Below, in pieces: positions 23,557-35,266 of a stretch of 64,000 bases of DNA; the first letter of the stretch is position 1, and each line of letters begins with the position of its first letter. The stretch is from Monosporascus cannonballus (taxonomy: Eukaryota; Ascomycota; Sordariomycetes; Xylariales): contig QJNS01000261.1 of the NCBI GenBank assembly GCA_004154925.1, positions 3,167 through 67,166 of the forward strand, given 5' to 3'. A model generated the notes under the pieces. The model saw nothing but the letters and a program-made list of their open reading frames with translations, searched no databases and was not told the DNA's origin. Position numbers and translations under genes: made by a program.

Positions 23557-24896
23557 AAGCTTCGCTGGCACTCGTGCTACGAGGAGGAATACGAATGCGC
23601 ACGGCTTCTCACGCTCGGGACATGCTTGAGATCCTGCAGCAGATGGAGGAGGATAAGCTCAAATACTAGGGCTTCAGCTACGGGACAATCCTAGGCGATG
23701 TCTTCGCTTCGATGTACCCAGATAAGGTCCAGATAAGGTCGAGAGACTCGTCAGGGATGGTACGAGAGGTGTTGCTGTGATTGCGTATTTGCACATAGAT
23801 CGATTAACCGCAACAGTTAGGTAATGTGGACTTATCGAGAGTGGCACTGGGATTCCCATATCAATTTCCTCCGTGACACAGATCGCGTCATGGGCGCGTT
23901 TTACGAGTATTATCATTCGGCGGGACCTGAAGACTACGCATTCTATGCCGAGAGCCCCGGGGCGGTTGAGCAGAAGCCCCCCTCCCTCCTCGAGGAGATC
24001 CGCGAGTATCCAGTCATCGTTCCGGCAAGCGAGTCCGGCCCCGTCATGCCGAAGCTGGTGACCTGGTCAAGTGTGAAACGGCTCATTTCTTCTACGCCGT
24101 ACCAACCGATCCACTTGTTCAAGAAGTTTGCGCGGGCTCTCAAGGCGCTGGAAGAAGGAGATGGCGTGCCCTTTTATGAACTGGTCGGGGCTGACCAGTC
24201 CACACCCCCTATCTGTTCAGTCGAGGCGGTCCCGCCGAGCGTTCCCAAAGTGGAGCCCGCTAATGACGATGCCTTCCCTGCTATCATGTGCGCGGATCGG
24301 CCTCGAGCTCTCACGGAATCGGTTGAGGAGTGCGAAGAATTCACGAAGTGCCTGGTTGAGATAAGTTCGGCTGCTGGCGATGTCAATGCTCTGTTTAGGC
24401 TTGCCTGTATCGGCAGGACCGTCAGGCCTAAATGGAGATATGGCGGTATGGTTACACGGTCTTACGATTCCCATGGACAATCATGCTCACTAGAACAGGG
24501 CCATTCGAGGGCAGCACGAGCCATCCTATACTCTACGTGGCGAACATGGCAGACAACATCTCACCTCTCATCAGCGCTAGGAACAACTCCCAGGGCTTTC
24601 GCGGATCGGTGGTTCTTGTGTAGAATTCATACGGCGCAAGTCTTTGACCCACTTACTAGCGGAACTCTATCTGACATCAACAGCATACGACGCTCTCCGC
24701 CCCGTCGGCTTGTACTACCGGACGTATAAATGCGTACTTCCAGAACGGCACGCTGCCAGCCCCCGGAACGATATGTGAACCGGATTACTATCCATTTCAG
24801 GAGCTGAAGCCACCTCAGCGGGATGAGCTGGCAGCAGCCTCGGACAGCCTATCCAAGTCGAACTGGGGGTTCGAACGGATAGCTCCACTCGGATAA
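23557..24896 (+). pseudogene. Broken TAP-like alpha/beta hydrolase (tripeptidyl-aminopeptidase type)
   Basis: Fragments in family order run along the plus strand: LRWHSCYEEEYECARLL (N-terminal), RDMLEILQQMEEDKLKY, the nucleophile-elbow GFSYGTILGDVFASMYPDK, YREWHWDSHINFLRDTDRVM, IRPKWRY-like VRPKWRYGG, and TGPFEGSTSHPILYVANMAD. The last is AYFQNGTLPAPGTICEPDYY, ending at TAA 24894-24896. Lesions: TAG replaces the Trp expected before GFSYG, and an 11-nt tandem duplication (CAGATAAGGTC) at about 23,719-23,740 shifts frame. Several later frame changes occur. The section between ECARLL and RDMLEIL is missing; it should carry the oxyanion-hole and central-sheet region of about 150 residues. Intact relatives are usually secreted peptidases or lipase-like hydrolases. 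The frame at 23824-24729 (301 codons) is only the least damaged part. Confidence 0.8.
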
Positions 24897-25530
24897 ACGT
24901 ATAGAATTCAAGAAGCAAGTCCCTCTCGCAGGTCATGATAAGGTGTTCAGGTTGGACTGCGGGCACCTGCTAGCAGATAGAGTCCTCAGCGGTTGGCGGG
25001 GCCTAATTTAGCGCAACACAAGGACCCGGGCTGCCGGGGCTAGAATCGGCAAAGTAGCTGGCCGTTGTGCTAGGCGTCCTATTATTGGGTCTAGTTACCT
25101 ATCCGCAGCGCCGGATTCTAGCGGACTTTATTCGGGATCTTGGCGCTACAAGCCGGTGAAGCCATGCCGTCAGCTCCCTAAAATCGGAATACCTTGTGCT
25201 TCGTGCACTCCATTATATTTTGTCATTTGCTGTGCAATCCTTGGATACGTAGGGCCACTGTATCCTCATCGCGACGACCAATATTATTTTCAGCATGGAG
25301 AGTGAAAGTTTACTATCTTGAACGATTCATAAATCCCGCTCCCAGAGTGATACAGTCCCTAAACTAGAATTTGTGGAGTCGCGACAGCCAAGTCGCGCCC
25401 CCACATCGTCTATCTGAAGAATTCACCGTTTTCGGCTCCACGACTTGAGGGACTATTCACGTTATTTTCCGCTGTGGAGAATTATAGGGCCATTGCTTCC
25501 TCCCGTGGTTCTGGTCCACGGTAGCACCCA
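24897..25530. other. Intergenic; promoter region of the serine dehydratase gene
   Basis: No gene and no clear TATA box. It separates the pseudogene block on the left from intact genes on the right. Confidence 0.4.
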
Positions 25531-27946
25531 ATGCTGCACTCCAGGATGCACCGTGCAGCAGTGCGACAGGTCGGGCGCCTACGCGGTAACATTGGTGGAG
25601 GGCATGGCCGGGCTACATGCCGATGGCGGACTACCAACGCAGCCGGGAATACGGCGCAACGGTCATGGACACCGAGACGAGCCGCAGGTGACGGCACCCG
25701 GTTGCAACAGCAAGCTCGGTATATTAATACGACAACACATAACTTCAAATCTGATGACAACGACGAATCAGACTCAGGCACATATAGCGAGGCTGAGCAT
25801 GAACATGCCGTCATCTCGACATTCGATCTCTTCTCCATCGGCATCGGCCCTTCATCATCCCACACCGTGGGGCCCATGCGCGCCGGCAACATCTTTGTGG
25901 CCGATATGATCGAGGCCGGCCTACTGCAGAAGGTATGCAAGATGCGCATATCGATCTACGGCAGCCTGGCACTCACGGGTGAGGGCCACATGACACCTTC
26001 CGCGCTCCTACTGGGCCTCGAAGGCGCGGATGTCGAGACTGTCGATACGGCCTACGTGCCCGCCCGCTTTGCTGAAATCAAACAGCAGAAGAAACTCTTC
26101 TTGGGCCGCGGGAGCGGAGACGGCAAGGGCAAGGAGATCGACTTCGACTACGATCGTGATTTCGTGTGGGAGTGGGGCAAGAAACTTCCCTTGCACAGCA
26201 ACGGAATGCGATTTAGGGCATTTGATAAAAACGGTGTTCAGCTAGCTACTAATGACCTTTTCAGCGTCGGCGGTGGCTTTGTCGTTAACGGCGCCATGTC
26301 AATCGCCTCCTCGGCGACCCCCGCAGGGCAAGCGGGCGAGGACACACCATCGGCTGGAAATGAGACGCATGGAGAAGGGAGTGGTAGACATCCGTCTGAC
26401 TTGGCAGAAAATCTCTTTTACAAGGAAATCAGGAGATCGGATGCGGCGGGTGATCGTAAGACCGGATCCGAGATCAAGCGTCTTGCTGATGCGACCGATG
26501 AGCCGGCGGCTCTTCCCGCAACCGACCCGGACGGGCCGAAAGCCCTCTCTCCCGTGACCTCCGCGACCCCGGACACAAAAACGGTCGAAACTGAAGGCAG
26601 CACCCGGCAGCCTCGTTACCCGTTCCGTGACGGCAAGAGCCTGCTAGCCTTGTGTCACAAGTATAACCTGACCATTGCCCAGCTAGTGTACGAGAACGAG
26701 AAGAGCCACGGCTACACGGATGACGAGATATGTGAGAAGCTGGTACGTATCTGGGAAGTCATGGATAACAGCATACTACAAGGCGTCCAGGCGCAGAAGG
26801 ATGATACGCTACCCGGCTCGCTCAAGCTGCACCGACGAGCGCCCGCTCTATACGGGAAGCTGACGAGGGGCCTATACTCTTCCCATACTCAAGGCATCAA
26901 GTCGGGAAGTACGCGGTCGCAACTGTCTTCGCCGAGTAACAGCAAAGACAAGCCATCGCCAGCGGGTGCCACCGCGACCGAGCCACAGAAATCCGAGTCC
27001 ACGGCATTGGGTAGGAAGGAAACCACCAGGAGGGGTCCTCCGCGTATTCACGGCTCCATTTACCATCCGATCCTACCCTCACCCCCTCGACGTACCACCT
27101 TCCCAGCCATGGTATGAATTTGCTGGGTTTCCAACGAGTTCCACCTAGCGGCCGAGTTAACCAACAACACAGGATTATTTGGCTGTGTACGCCATAGCAG
27201 TGAATGAAACGAATGCCTCGGGTGGACGCATCGTCACCGCACCTACGAACGGCGCGGCGGGCATCATCCCGTCCGTGCTCAAGTACACCGTGGAATTCAT
27301 TAGCGACGACCCGGAGCGCGACATCCTGACCTTCCTGCTAACGGCCTCGGCAATCGGCATGCTCTACAAGCGGGGGGCCACCATTTCGGCGGCCGAGGGC
27401 GGGTGCATGGCGGAAGTCGGGGTGGCGTGTTCGATGGCGGCTGGCGCGTTCGCTGCATGTAGTAAGTAATTTCTGGACTTCGTGTCTTTCCCCCAATACC
27501 TAGACCAGGAGCCAAATTTCACAATCAAGAGTGGTGGCAATCTTCAGCTCCCGCCATGTATCATAACTCCAGGGAACTCGCGTCATTAACTGAAAAGGAC
27601 AATTTCTAACACCCGATGTGCTGCAGTGGGTGCGAGCCCGGAGACCGTCGAGCAGGCGGCCGAGATCGGCATCGAGCATAACCTCGGACTCACGTGTGAC
27701 CCCATCGGCGGGCTCGTCCAGGCCCCCTGCATCGAGCGCAACGCCCTCGGCGCTATAAAAGCCATCAGCAGCGCCAACCTCGCCCTCAGCGGGACCCCCG
27801 GCACCCAGAAGGTCAGCCTCGACGATGCCATCCGCGCCATGCGCTTGACCGCCCAGGGCATGCGCAACGAGTTCAAGGAGACCAGCCTCAGCGGCCTCGC
27901 CACCAGCGTCCCGCTGCACATCCCCGTCAGCGTGCCGGACTGCTGA
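25531..27946 (+). CDS. L-serine dehydratase, iron-sulfur type (L-serine ammonia-lyase)
   Basis: Three exons (25531-27111, 27173-27461, 27627-27946), with GT-AG introns of 61 and 165 bp, give 729 aa. The enzyme converts L-serine to pyruvate and ammonia with a [4Fe-4S] cluster. The SDH beta domain starts near residue 97 ([19 protein letters not shown]) and the alpha domain runs from about 360 to the end. Cluster cysteines are visible at C605 (EGGC), C647 (TCDPIGG) and C658 (APCIERN). The spacing of 42 and 11 is what I recall for bacterial SdaA/SdaB. The first 65 residues are rich in Arg/Gln and poor in acids (RQVGRLRGN ... QQQARY), suggesting a mitochondrial presequence. Low-complexity insertions (about residues 265-360 and 460-500) make it longer than bacterial one-chain forms. 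The start is the first in-frame ATG with this presequence; an in-frame ATG at residue 6 (MLHSRM) is a close alternative. Confidence 0.9.
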
Positions 27947-28623
27947 TGTGGATGCGGGATTGGGGGTTCCATTCCCTTTCTCCCTTTCGTCTCCCTCGGT
28001 CACTGCTGGGCGTGTTTCGGGTTTAGATTTTAGGATTAGTAGCGTCGGCGATTCTAATTCGCTCGCGGGTCTCGCATAGCTGCAGGACGCGTCAACGAGC
28101 CTTATTTTATCTAACTGCTTCCCCTATTCCTCGGCGGTCGTATATACGAACTGATTTATCTGTGTGATACCATCTCAATGCGGACCAGGTCCAACCACAC
28201 CCCTGAACCCGCATACTGGCCATCCGCCAAACGTGGAGGCAAAGGGTCTGGGTTCTACGAGGGCCGCCAATCTGCCGACTAGTGAGGGATGTGCTGTCGT
28301 GGCACAAGCCACCGTTGCTGTAGCACGGATATCATATTGGTACATGCTTTTAGTGGGTCATGCGTCATATTCTTTGACCGGGGAACTGAGAAGTTGAAAG
28401 TGGAGTGGCTGCGCCCTGGCCAATGTGTTATATACAAATCTCGTTTCTCCCTGGCCACGACATCCTTGTCCTGAAACGTCCACAAGCGCCACATCGCAAG
28501 CAAGAATAAATCGAATATACACACCGAGTGTAAGCCCTGAACGAGGGACAAAGCGAACGTGAAATAACCCCTCCGTGAAACTGGCTTAAAGATTAAGACT
28601 CGCTCGTCGCCAATCGAGCAGGC
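27947..28623. other. Intergenic between convergent genes
   Basis: 3' flanks of the serine dehydratase and of the minus-strand secreted-protein gene. No further feature seen. Confidence 0.5.
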
Positions 28624-29052
28624 CTAAGCAAGGTCACAGGCCCAGATGCCGTTTTCGCACGCGCAGCCAATGTGGGTGTAGGCGGTCGAGGTCAGGAGCT
28701 CGGCGTGCCCCGTCTGGCCCTGGTGGTCCCAGCCAGCCCCCATGACGTCGCAGATGCCGTTGAGGCCCGGGAGGTCGGGGATCTCGCAGAGCCAGCCGCC
28801 GACGAAGACGTGCTCGAAGTCCTCGGCGCTGCCGGGCGCCAGCACCTGCCCCGAGGTCCCGGGCAGCAGCTGGTGCACCATCTGTCCGTTGCCGTCCACT
28901 GCTGTCTTCTGCGCATTGCCCACGAGCGTCCCGTCCTCGCTCAGCGCCGGCAGTCCCAGCTGCGATCGCCAGTGCGTCACCACGTCCATGTAGCCCAGGG
29001 CGGTCCCAGCGGCGGCCGCGATGAGAAGGAGCGGTTGGAGCTTTGCGTACAT
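28624..29052 (-). CDS. Small secreted CAP/SCP-like protein
   Basis: A single exon of 142 codons has ATG at 29052. Residues 1-20 (MYAKLQPLLLIAAAAGTALG) form a clear signal peptide. The mature part has the features I know from short fungal CAP-like secreted proteins: an N-terminal VVTHWRSQLGLPALS, then FEHVFVGGWLCEIP, GQTGHAELLTSTAYTHIGC and a terminal GIWACDLA. The three mature-part Cys pairs (WLC/GIC, GCAC, WAC) suggest disulfides. CAP proteins bind sterols or small lipids, and some are host-interaction factors; nothing here shows which. A TATAAAG lies upstream at 29252-29258 (minus strand). The frame is intact. Confidence 0.75.
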   Translation of the reverse strand: MYAKLQPLLLIAAAAGTALGYMDVVTHWRSQLGLPALSEDGTLVGNAQKTAVDGNGQMVHQLLPGTSGQVLAPGSAEDFEHVFVGGWLCEIPDLPGLNGICDVMGAGWDHQGQTGHAELLTSTAYTHIGCACENGIWACDLA

Positions 29053-30782
29053 GGTGCTTTTGTTTGTTGTAAGTGGTGATTTCGGGTGTGAAGGGGGTAG
29101 TCGTATCTCCTGTGAGATTGTGCTGTAGTAGCGTTATTCGAGCCGGAGGAAGGAAAGGAGCGTATTGACTGGAAACTAAAGGAGTGTGATTGAGGTTGTG
29201 ACTCTGTGTGGAATAATAGTCAAGGACAGAGAGTAAGCCTGAAAACGGAGACTTTATAGACAATTCAGAGGGCAGAGGGAGGGTCAAGGCAATCCGTTTG
29301 CCAAGTCCTAGGACCCTCCTGGAAACATGAAGCTTGATTACATTACATCCAGACCGTTGGGCTGCAATGTACTGGAAACTCGCCCAGTAAGGAACTTCAT
29401 CTCATGAAGCAAGCTACCTACCTACCTACCTAGGTAGGTGATGTGAGGTATAGTGCCCCTGGCAATTCTGTGGCGTTGTGTAGGTACCAACCGGCCCCAA
29501 GCCTTTCTCAGTAGATTACGTATTGCAACATTGTTGGCAACAGCTGTATGGCGAATTAGTATGCGCTGAATGCCGGCTTGAGATATTAATGAAGCGTTGT
29601 CAATGCTGGGGATCCCATGAAGTTGCACGAGTCGCGCATGGCTTGCCACGCTGTTATAGGCGGCCAATGGGTAGTAGCTGTTTCAGCCTCCGGCCCTCCA
29701 ATGCACATGAAATACTCTCGCACCTCGCAGCGATGTGCATATTTAACAATGAGATGGAATTGTACTTTGGGTTCCTTCGTCCGCGGAATAAGTAAACCCA
29801 GCGGAGTGTCCAATATCAACCTCGGTCCCAATTTCCATCACCTCGGATGATAAGCCCAAGGTCACTCATGTGAGTCTCCGTAGGAGATAAGCTGAGCTGG
29901 GTGAGCATCTGACCATTGCCATTGTTGCATCGTGGTACGGAATTAGATATCTTAGTTGCGAGGACGCACATAACCTCACTCGCGTATCTAGAGAGGATGA
30001 CGGGCCTATGTTTGATTACCTTCGAGAGGGGCAGATGAGAACGAATGTCTTCCGGTCATCTCCTCTACTTACCCAGTAAGCAGCCACAATCCTACTGCCG
30101 ACGGAGTTAGATCTCACGTTAAGCTTACCCCTTCGGATCCCCTACCCGTTCAGATCTAATCATTCAGACTGGTCTAGATGCCATCGTAAAATTTAGGTTG
30201 CTTCCGAGGAAAGTAGTAGTTCGTGGCGGACGAGGCTGGATCATCCCTGGCTGTTTCTGCTTCGAAACAAACATCCCCCACAACCACCTACCTAGCTAGC
30301 TAGATTGCCGCTTACTGCATGATGTACCTGACTAGATCTTACTTAGTTTACCATTGTTTCGGTAAACAGGGGCATACAAAATCGCCAAAAGAAGAACTGA
30401 AATCTCCTTCCCCTTGCGGGCATATACCTGTGAATTCTAGGACCGGAAACCGCTTCCTCCACCGTTAGTTTGCTAGTCTAGATCGTACGTACCGTACCCA
30501 GGTTAAAAACACCAATCGGCCCCTAGACGAACCACCCCACACACGCAGAATATCCCGCAAAGGAGAAAAGGAAAGAAAAAAGGAAACTGTCACACTTACT
30601 AGGGAGCAGCTGCACATCGCTTGAAAGGCTTGAATATTGATAACAAGAAGCTTAAGAACGCCGATCCCACTTGTGGTGTGGGCGATTCACTCCAGGGCTC
30701 CGCACAGAATAACCTTTGTTCCGGATGATCCCTGAAGCTATGGGGAGGGCTCTTTTCTGTGACAGAAACAAAAAGAAACATC
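29053..30782. other. Intergenic, no supported gene
   Basis: It contains a palindromic CTACCTACCTAC/CTAGGTAGG run at about 29,415-29,440 and nothing else I can identify. The open frames are short and without motifs. Confidence 0.45.
29252..29258 (-). promoter_or_regulatory. Candidate TATA box of the CAP-like gene
   Basis: TATAAAG on the minus strand, about 200 bp upstream of the ATG at 29052. The position fits a transcript with a long 5' leader, but there is no other support. Confidence 0.35.
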
Positions 30783-30885
30783 TGGTCACGGAGAGGCTTG
30801 AACTCTCGACTTTCGCATTTACTAGAATCACTTCTTACTAGGAGAAGTATTAGTACGACACTCTGACCAACTGAGTTACGCGACC
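30783..30885 (-). tRNA. tRNA-Ile (anticodon AAU), with intron
   Basis: The minus strand folds as a cloverleaf. The acceptor GGTCGCG pairs with CGTGACC, followed by discriminator A at 30783. The D arm holds the A box (GTAACTCAGTTGG). The anticodon stem TCGTA/TGCGA encloses loop CTAATA-A with anticodon AAT at 30851-30849. The T arm carries the B box (GAGTTCAAGCC). A 29-nt intron (about 30847-30819) follows position 37, the usual place for nuclear tRNA introns. I assign Ile by anticodon and by resemblance to the fungal tRNA-Ile(AAU) anticodon arm (GTCGTGCTAATAACGC). Confidence 0.9.
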
Positions 30886-32629
30886 CCTGGTTCTTGGCAT
30901 GTTCTTGTTAGATTGATTGATATTTACCGCTATGCTTCTTGGCGTGAACTAACACCCGACACCCTACAGGTCCACTTGATGCCTTTTAGGGTTATGTCTT
31001 CAACTACAGCTCATGGGTTGCTTCCTGGGAGAAGAAACAATGATCTCTTCATCATATCATCTCGTTGCGGCATTGTTGGCCAGTGGTTCTTTGACGCGAG
31101 TCATGACTGGCTATGCATAATACACTTGCAAAGGGGAGCTGCTTCATACCTTTCCTCCTCAAGTTAGGATACTAGACTAGTGGCCGCCGTTGTCGTGCCT
31201 TTCTTAGTGCGTGCGTGTTTTTATTAGCCCAGGACCTTCTGCATCCGAAGTTATTTATGAACCAGACCAGATTAGCTGATGGATAGGAATGCAAGATGCC
31301 AACGCCCATCACAATCAACGCCATGCTGAGACCCCTCTAGTCGGTAATCACTGGCTCTTTGAATCCTGACTCTGCGAGTGGATCACGCAGCTGCACAAGG
31401 CTCTTATGCGGGGTTTAAGATGTTGATGTAGAATTCTTTATCTACCGTTTCGCAATCTCTCCCTAACATTTCTCACGTGACGTCCTGGAGAATAGACTCC
31501 CATGTGAAAGGGTCTCCCGACTAGCACCAGGATGGAGAATAAGGTGGTAGTTTGTACAAACCACGCCGAACTGTGCCGTGCCTGGAAATTCTAGAAGGAT
31601 GGACCGCTTGTTAGCCATGACTTTATGGCCATGATTTCATAGCCTTAGGGAAGTGCTCCTTAAAACATCGCCGCGGCGAACTGCTAGCCGCAGATATATT
31701 TCTTCCTTTGAATCTTTTGGAGTGGTAGCGCTTACTCTTTATGTGAGTGAATCATCCATAAAAATAAAGACGGGCTTCAATACCAGGTAGCGCCATCCGA
31801 TTTCAGGGACCTTTTATTCAAACAGCCCAAGAAAAGCAGTTAATGGAGGTGGGAAACAAGATGACTGCGAGGCAAAGATCAGGGGGTATAGAAGGAACTA
31901 GTTGATAGCGGATTCTGGAATTCCGGTAGGGATTGAGGTGATATTAATGACTAAATTTCTTCATGGGACAGATTCCATGTGCCCGTATGCACGTTAATGC
32001 AACTGGGTACCATGGACTCTGTTAAGCTAGGTCAACTGACTAGCATGAACTGCCATCAGACCAGGTACTTATTTGATTGAGATGGTAGGTTTAGATGCCC
32101 TTCTATCTCCAGCTCCTAGTTCATATCTATACTCAAAAGTATCGTATAAAAGCCTTTTATGTTCTCGATATCAAAGTGAATACGGCCGTTCTTTCCGGCA
32201 GACCACTAGTGGGTGGGCAAAGGGGCAATTGCTAGATATTTTTTTTAAACCAACTCCATCTCCATCTGATCCTTCCCATTGACGTTTGTCTATGTTCAAG
32301 AACATCTGCAGTTCGCCATTACCTCGGCAGTAGCTCTGTATCTTGTACTAGGTGAATGGAACTGCTGATTGATTCGTCGAATGTCCCATCACGTGTTAGG
32401 ACCGGCTCAGTTGCGCGAAGAACGGGGATGGGCGAAATATGGCATCGGTGACGCAAAATCCAAACCTCCAAGTCGGACAACTACAAAAATTGCGGTCTAG
32501 TGTAGCTACCTAAGTAGGTACCTCAGACCTCCGGCGCTGCAGCTTGACCTCTGACTCTTGTAACACTCCACAGTCGACCTAACCTCAACTACACTCTACC
32601 TAAGCCGATCAACAAGACCTATCATATCG
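30886..32629. other. Intergenic, no supported gene
   Basis: No coding, RNA or repeat feature could be supported on either strand. The last about 150 bp are the promoter/5' leader of the next gene. Confidence 0.45.
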
Positions 32630-33465
32630 ATGCATATACTACTTCAAACACTACCCTTCTGGGGATCTGCTCTGGCAGCCGCAATTGTGGTAAGCCCGGC
32701 TTTCCTACAATTCTAGGATTGTGGTATTAACCGGTAACTCTGCTAGCAAACAACACCGCGCGGCATCAGCATCCACAACGTGCTTCCTGAAGGCTACGCT
32801 ACCATAAACATCACTTGGAAGGGCTTCGAATCCGTCCATGGATTTGAAGGCATCGCTGCAGGGCAGACCTTCGGGGGTTCCATCCAGGTAAACCCATCAT
32901 AATCGCATGGGTTTGAGCTGGCCCATGCTCACATCGTGATAGGATGTTACACGACAGCTCAAGAAATTCGGTGACCCTGAGCGTGTCTTTCCTTCTATGA
33001 AGAGGGGGTGCGACATAGCGGTAGATAAAGAGCCCCCAAGCGATGTATGTTGGCAACGACCACGCCATGTTACAAAGTCTAATGAACATCCCGAGGTCGC
33101 TAACAAGTATGCAGAACCGCGAAGTTACATGTCGCTCGGGCGGCGGTGGTCCCGTTAGTCAAAAGACAATCAACGACGGTATCAGCTACCTTAAGAGTTT
33201 ACCCGACGACCTCCGCTGCGGCAACCAACCCCCAGAGCCAGGCAAGGGAGCTTGTGGGCGCATCAGCTGCAGCTACCACGCTGCGATCTGGTGGTGTAAC
33301 CACAACACGCACACGGTCAAGTTCAAGTGCAACCTCTTCGCCAAGTACGCCCAGAACCTGGTGGATAAATGTTCATACCCGCTTGGAAAAAGTTATACGG
33401 TGCAGGGGCAAGACTATGATCGCGACTTCGCCATTAACACGGTTGTCGGGTGGGATGAGTGCTAG
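32630..33465 (+). CDS. Secreted cysteine-rich protein, 212 aa (four exons)
   Basis: Exons 32630-32689, 32747-32887, 32958-33044 and 33115-33465 are joined by three phase-0 introns of 57, 70 and 70 bp. The third has donor GTATGT and a perfect GCTAAC branch site. Residues 1-17 (MHILLQTLPFWGSALAA) are a signal peptide. The mature protein has EGYATINITW near its N-terminus. A C-terminal Cys-rich domain contains LRCGNQPPEPGKGACGRIS, CSYHAAIWWCN and KYAQNLVDKC, and ends GWDEC. The CGR(I/V)SC...IWWCN signature recurs in the gene fragment at 44.6-45.2 kb and is one I associate with small secreted proteins of plant- and insect-associated ascomycetes. Its function is not known to me. Effector or extracellular-binding roles are possible but unproven. 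No TATA is obvious. Confidence 0.8.
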
Positions 33466-35266
33466 ACTATGCACCCATGGTCAGGGATTGTTCTCTTAAC
33501 CTAAAAGGGGCCGTTCGGTAGCCCTTGTCGAGGTAGGCGAGACTTGCCTAGGCACAGTTGAGCCAAATAGCGAAAACCAATAGCGCTGTTAGGAATCGAA
33601 CCCAACTCACTACTTGGCTCCACCCATAACTGGCACACTGGCCACTGATTGAAATTAGCGTTGATACATTTCATTCTGCCCATCCGTTGTATGGGGGTTT
33701 CCAGGTAAAGGCATGTGAAGCGAAGTATTCCCAAAGACCAATGCGATTCACGATCAGATATAAACTTGGGATCCCAGTTAGGGTTCCCGAACGGATGCTT
33801 TTAGGTGGAATGCAAGTACCTAATACTTGTGCGTTAGAGCGACGGCTAAGGTTTATACCCCAGACCTTAAGACTGATACAAGCTCTGCAAACGTCGCTGA
33901 GAGTTTTCCTTGTGTTAAGAGTGTGTCGCCTGATGAACATTGTTGGAGGCGCCCTCTAGTGCAGCCGTCCTTATATAACCTAATGTAGGTAGGTTGGGCT
34001 TTCCGAAGTGCCACTAGTTGGATTTCAAATCTCGGCTGCTTTGCCTGGCTTCTTTTATCGGTACCTAGCACAGGAGGTCTATAAATCACTTGAGTTCACT
34101 GTTAAAGACGCCTTTAACGTGTGCTTCTTACCGTCTATTTATGGTGAAATACGCCGGCGGTGTAATTAAGTATAATGTTTTAAGCAGTAAGTATTTGGGA
34201 AGGCAAGAAAATAGAGAGTATCGTGGCACTAACTTACCACCCACCCTTCACTTTTCGTTGTCTACTAACCATTTCGACTCTCTGCCCAGACATAAGGCCG
34301 TTGCTGGTCATTATTAAATGTTCACTAGCTACCGGGAATGAGTATTCTTGATACCAGGCAGGATAAGTAGAACCTCCCCTTCCCCCCTTTTTTTTTGCGC
34401 CAGATTTGATTAGGGCTGGCCTTGGGGGGTGGGCGAGGTTGGAGAATGAGGGCGAGGGCGAGGGCGAGGGCGAGGGCGCGGCGGGTTCCAAAAGATAAAT
34501 AGAGCAAGAAAAAAAAAGAGAGACGTTAAAAGTAAGAACATGAAGCAAATTTTTGGTTTGCGGAGGTTGGAATTATATTCCCGATCACTGGCTCGGAATC
34601 GAACCCCAGTACCCTTACCATCTGGCCATACCAGACATGAAATTACATACCGTTCCAAACCTCTCGGAAACATGCACCCACTGCGTCAGCGATGCACGGC
34701 CCGATTGGTCTTAATAGATCGTGCTCTTTTGGTGCCTTAAGTACTCTCCCCATGTAATCCCACGGCTGCCCCGGTGCCCTCAAGAGCAAAGCCAGCCCCT
34801 GAAACTACCGTTGGGTGGATATTTTGCTTGGTAGCCGAGACATGCTCATCCTTTAAAAGGGATTATGATATAGAAAGTTTGCCAATATGCAGGATGCCCA
34901 GGACGATAATGGAATAATGCTACGAATGGCGTCCAGAGTAGTTGACTGGTGTGATGTAATCTCTTGTCTATCTATAGTCGGCGTCCGGGTTGTTGGTACT
35001 TTCCCTAACTAGGCAGATTTCCCTAATATATCCCGAAGTTCATAGGAGAGGACCTTGAATCTCCTGGCAACCAGCTGCGCGTGGGAAGTGCAAACGTCTT
35101 CAACTATTTTCTGTCACCGTCAACTTCCTCAAACATTTCCCTGCTCTTCCTAACCAACGCTTCCCGCACTAACAACATCTCCCAACCGCACGCGCCTTTT
35201 CACACACATACATGAAAAATTCCACAAACAACACCCACCGGCGAAGCAACCAAACCCCATCCCATA
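33466..35266. other. Intergenic with tRNA-like remnants
   Basis: Two minus-strand B-box sequences (GGGTTCGATTCC) occur near 33,590 and 34,600. Each has a TGGCCAG-type A box upstream but no foldable cloverleaf. No protein gene is supported. The rest is unremarkable apart from the hexanucleotide array at 34,448-34,480. Confidence 0.4.
34448..34480. repeat. GAGGGC hexanucleotide tandem repeat
   Basis: About five perfect copies of GAGGGC, flanked by a T run (about 34,388) and an A/G-rich tract (about 34,508). Not within a supported gene. Confidence 0.85.

Noticed and set aside
29411..29440. CCTACCTACC/GGTAGG palindrome as a possible telomere-like or regulatory repeat
   Set aside because: A simple tetranucleotide microsatellite that happens to invert; no telomeric TTAGGG units are present.
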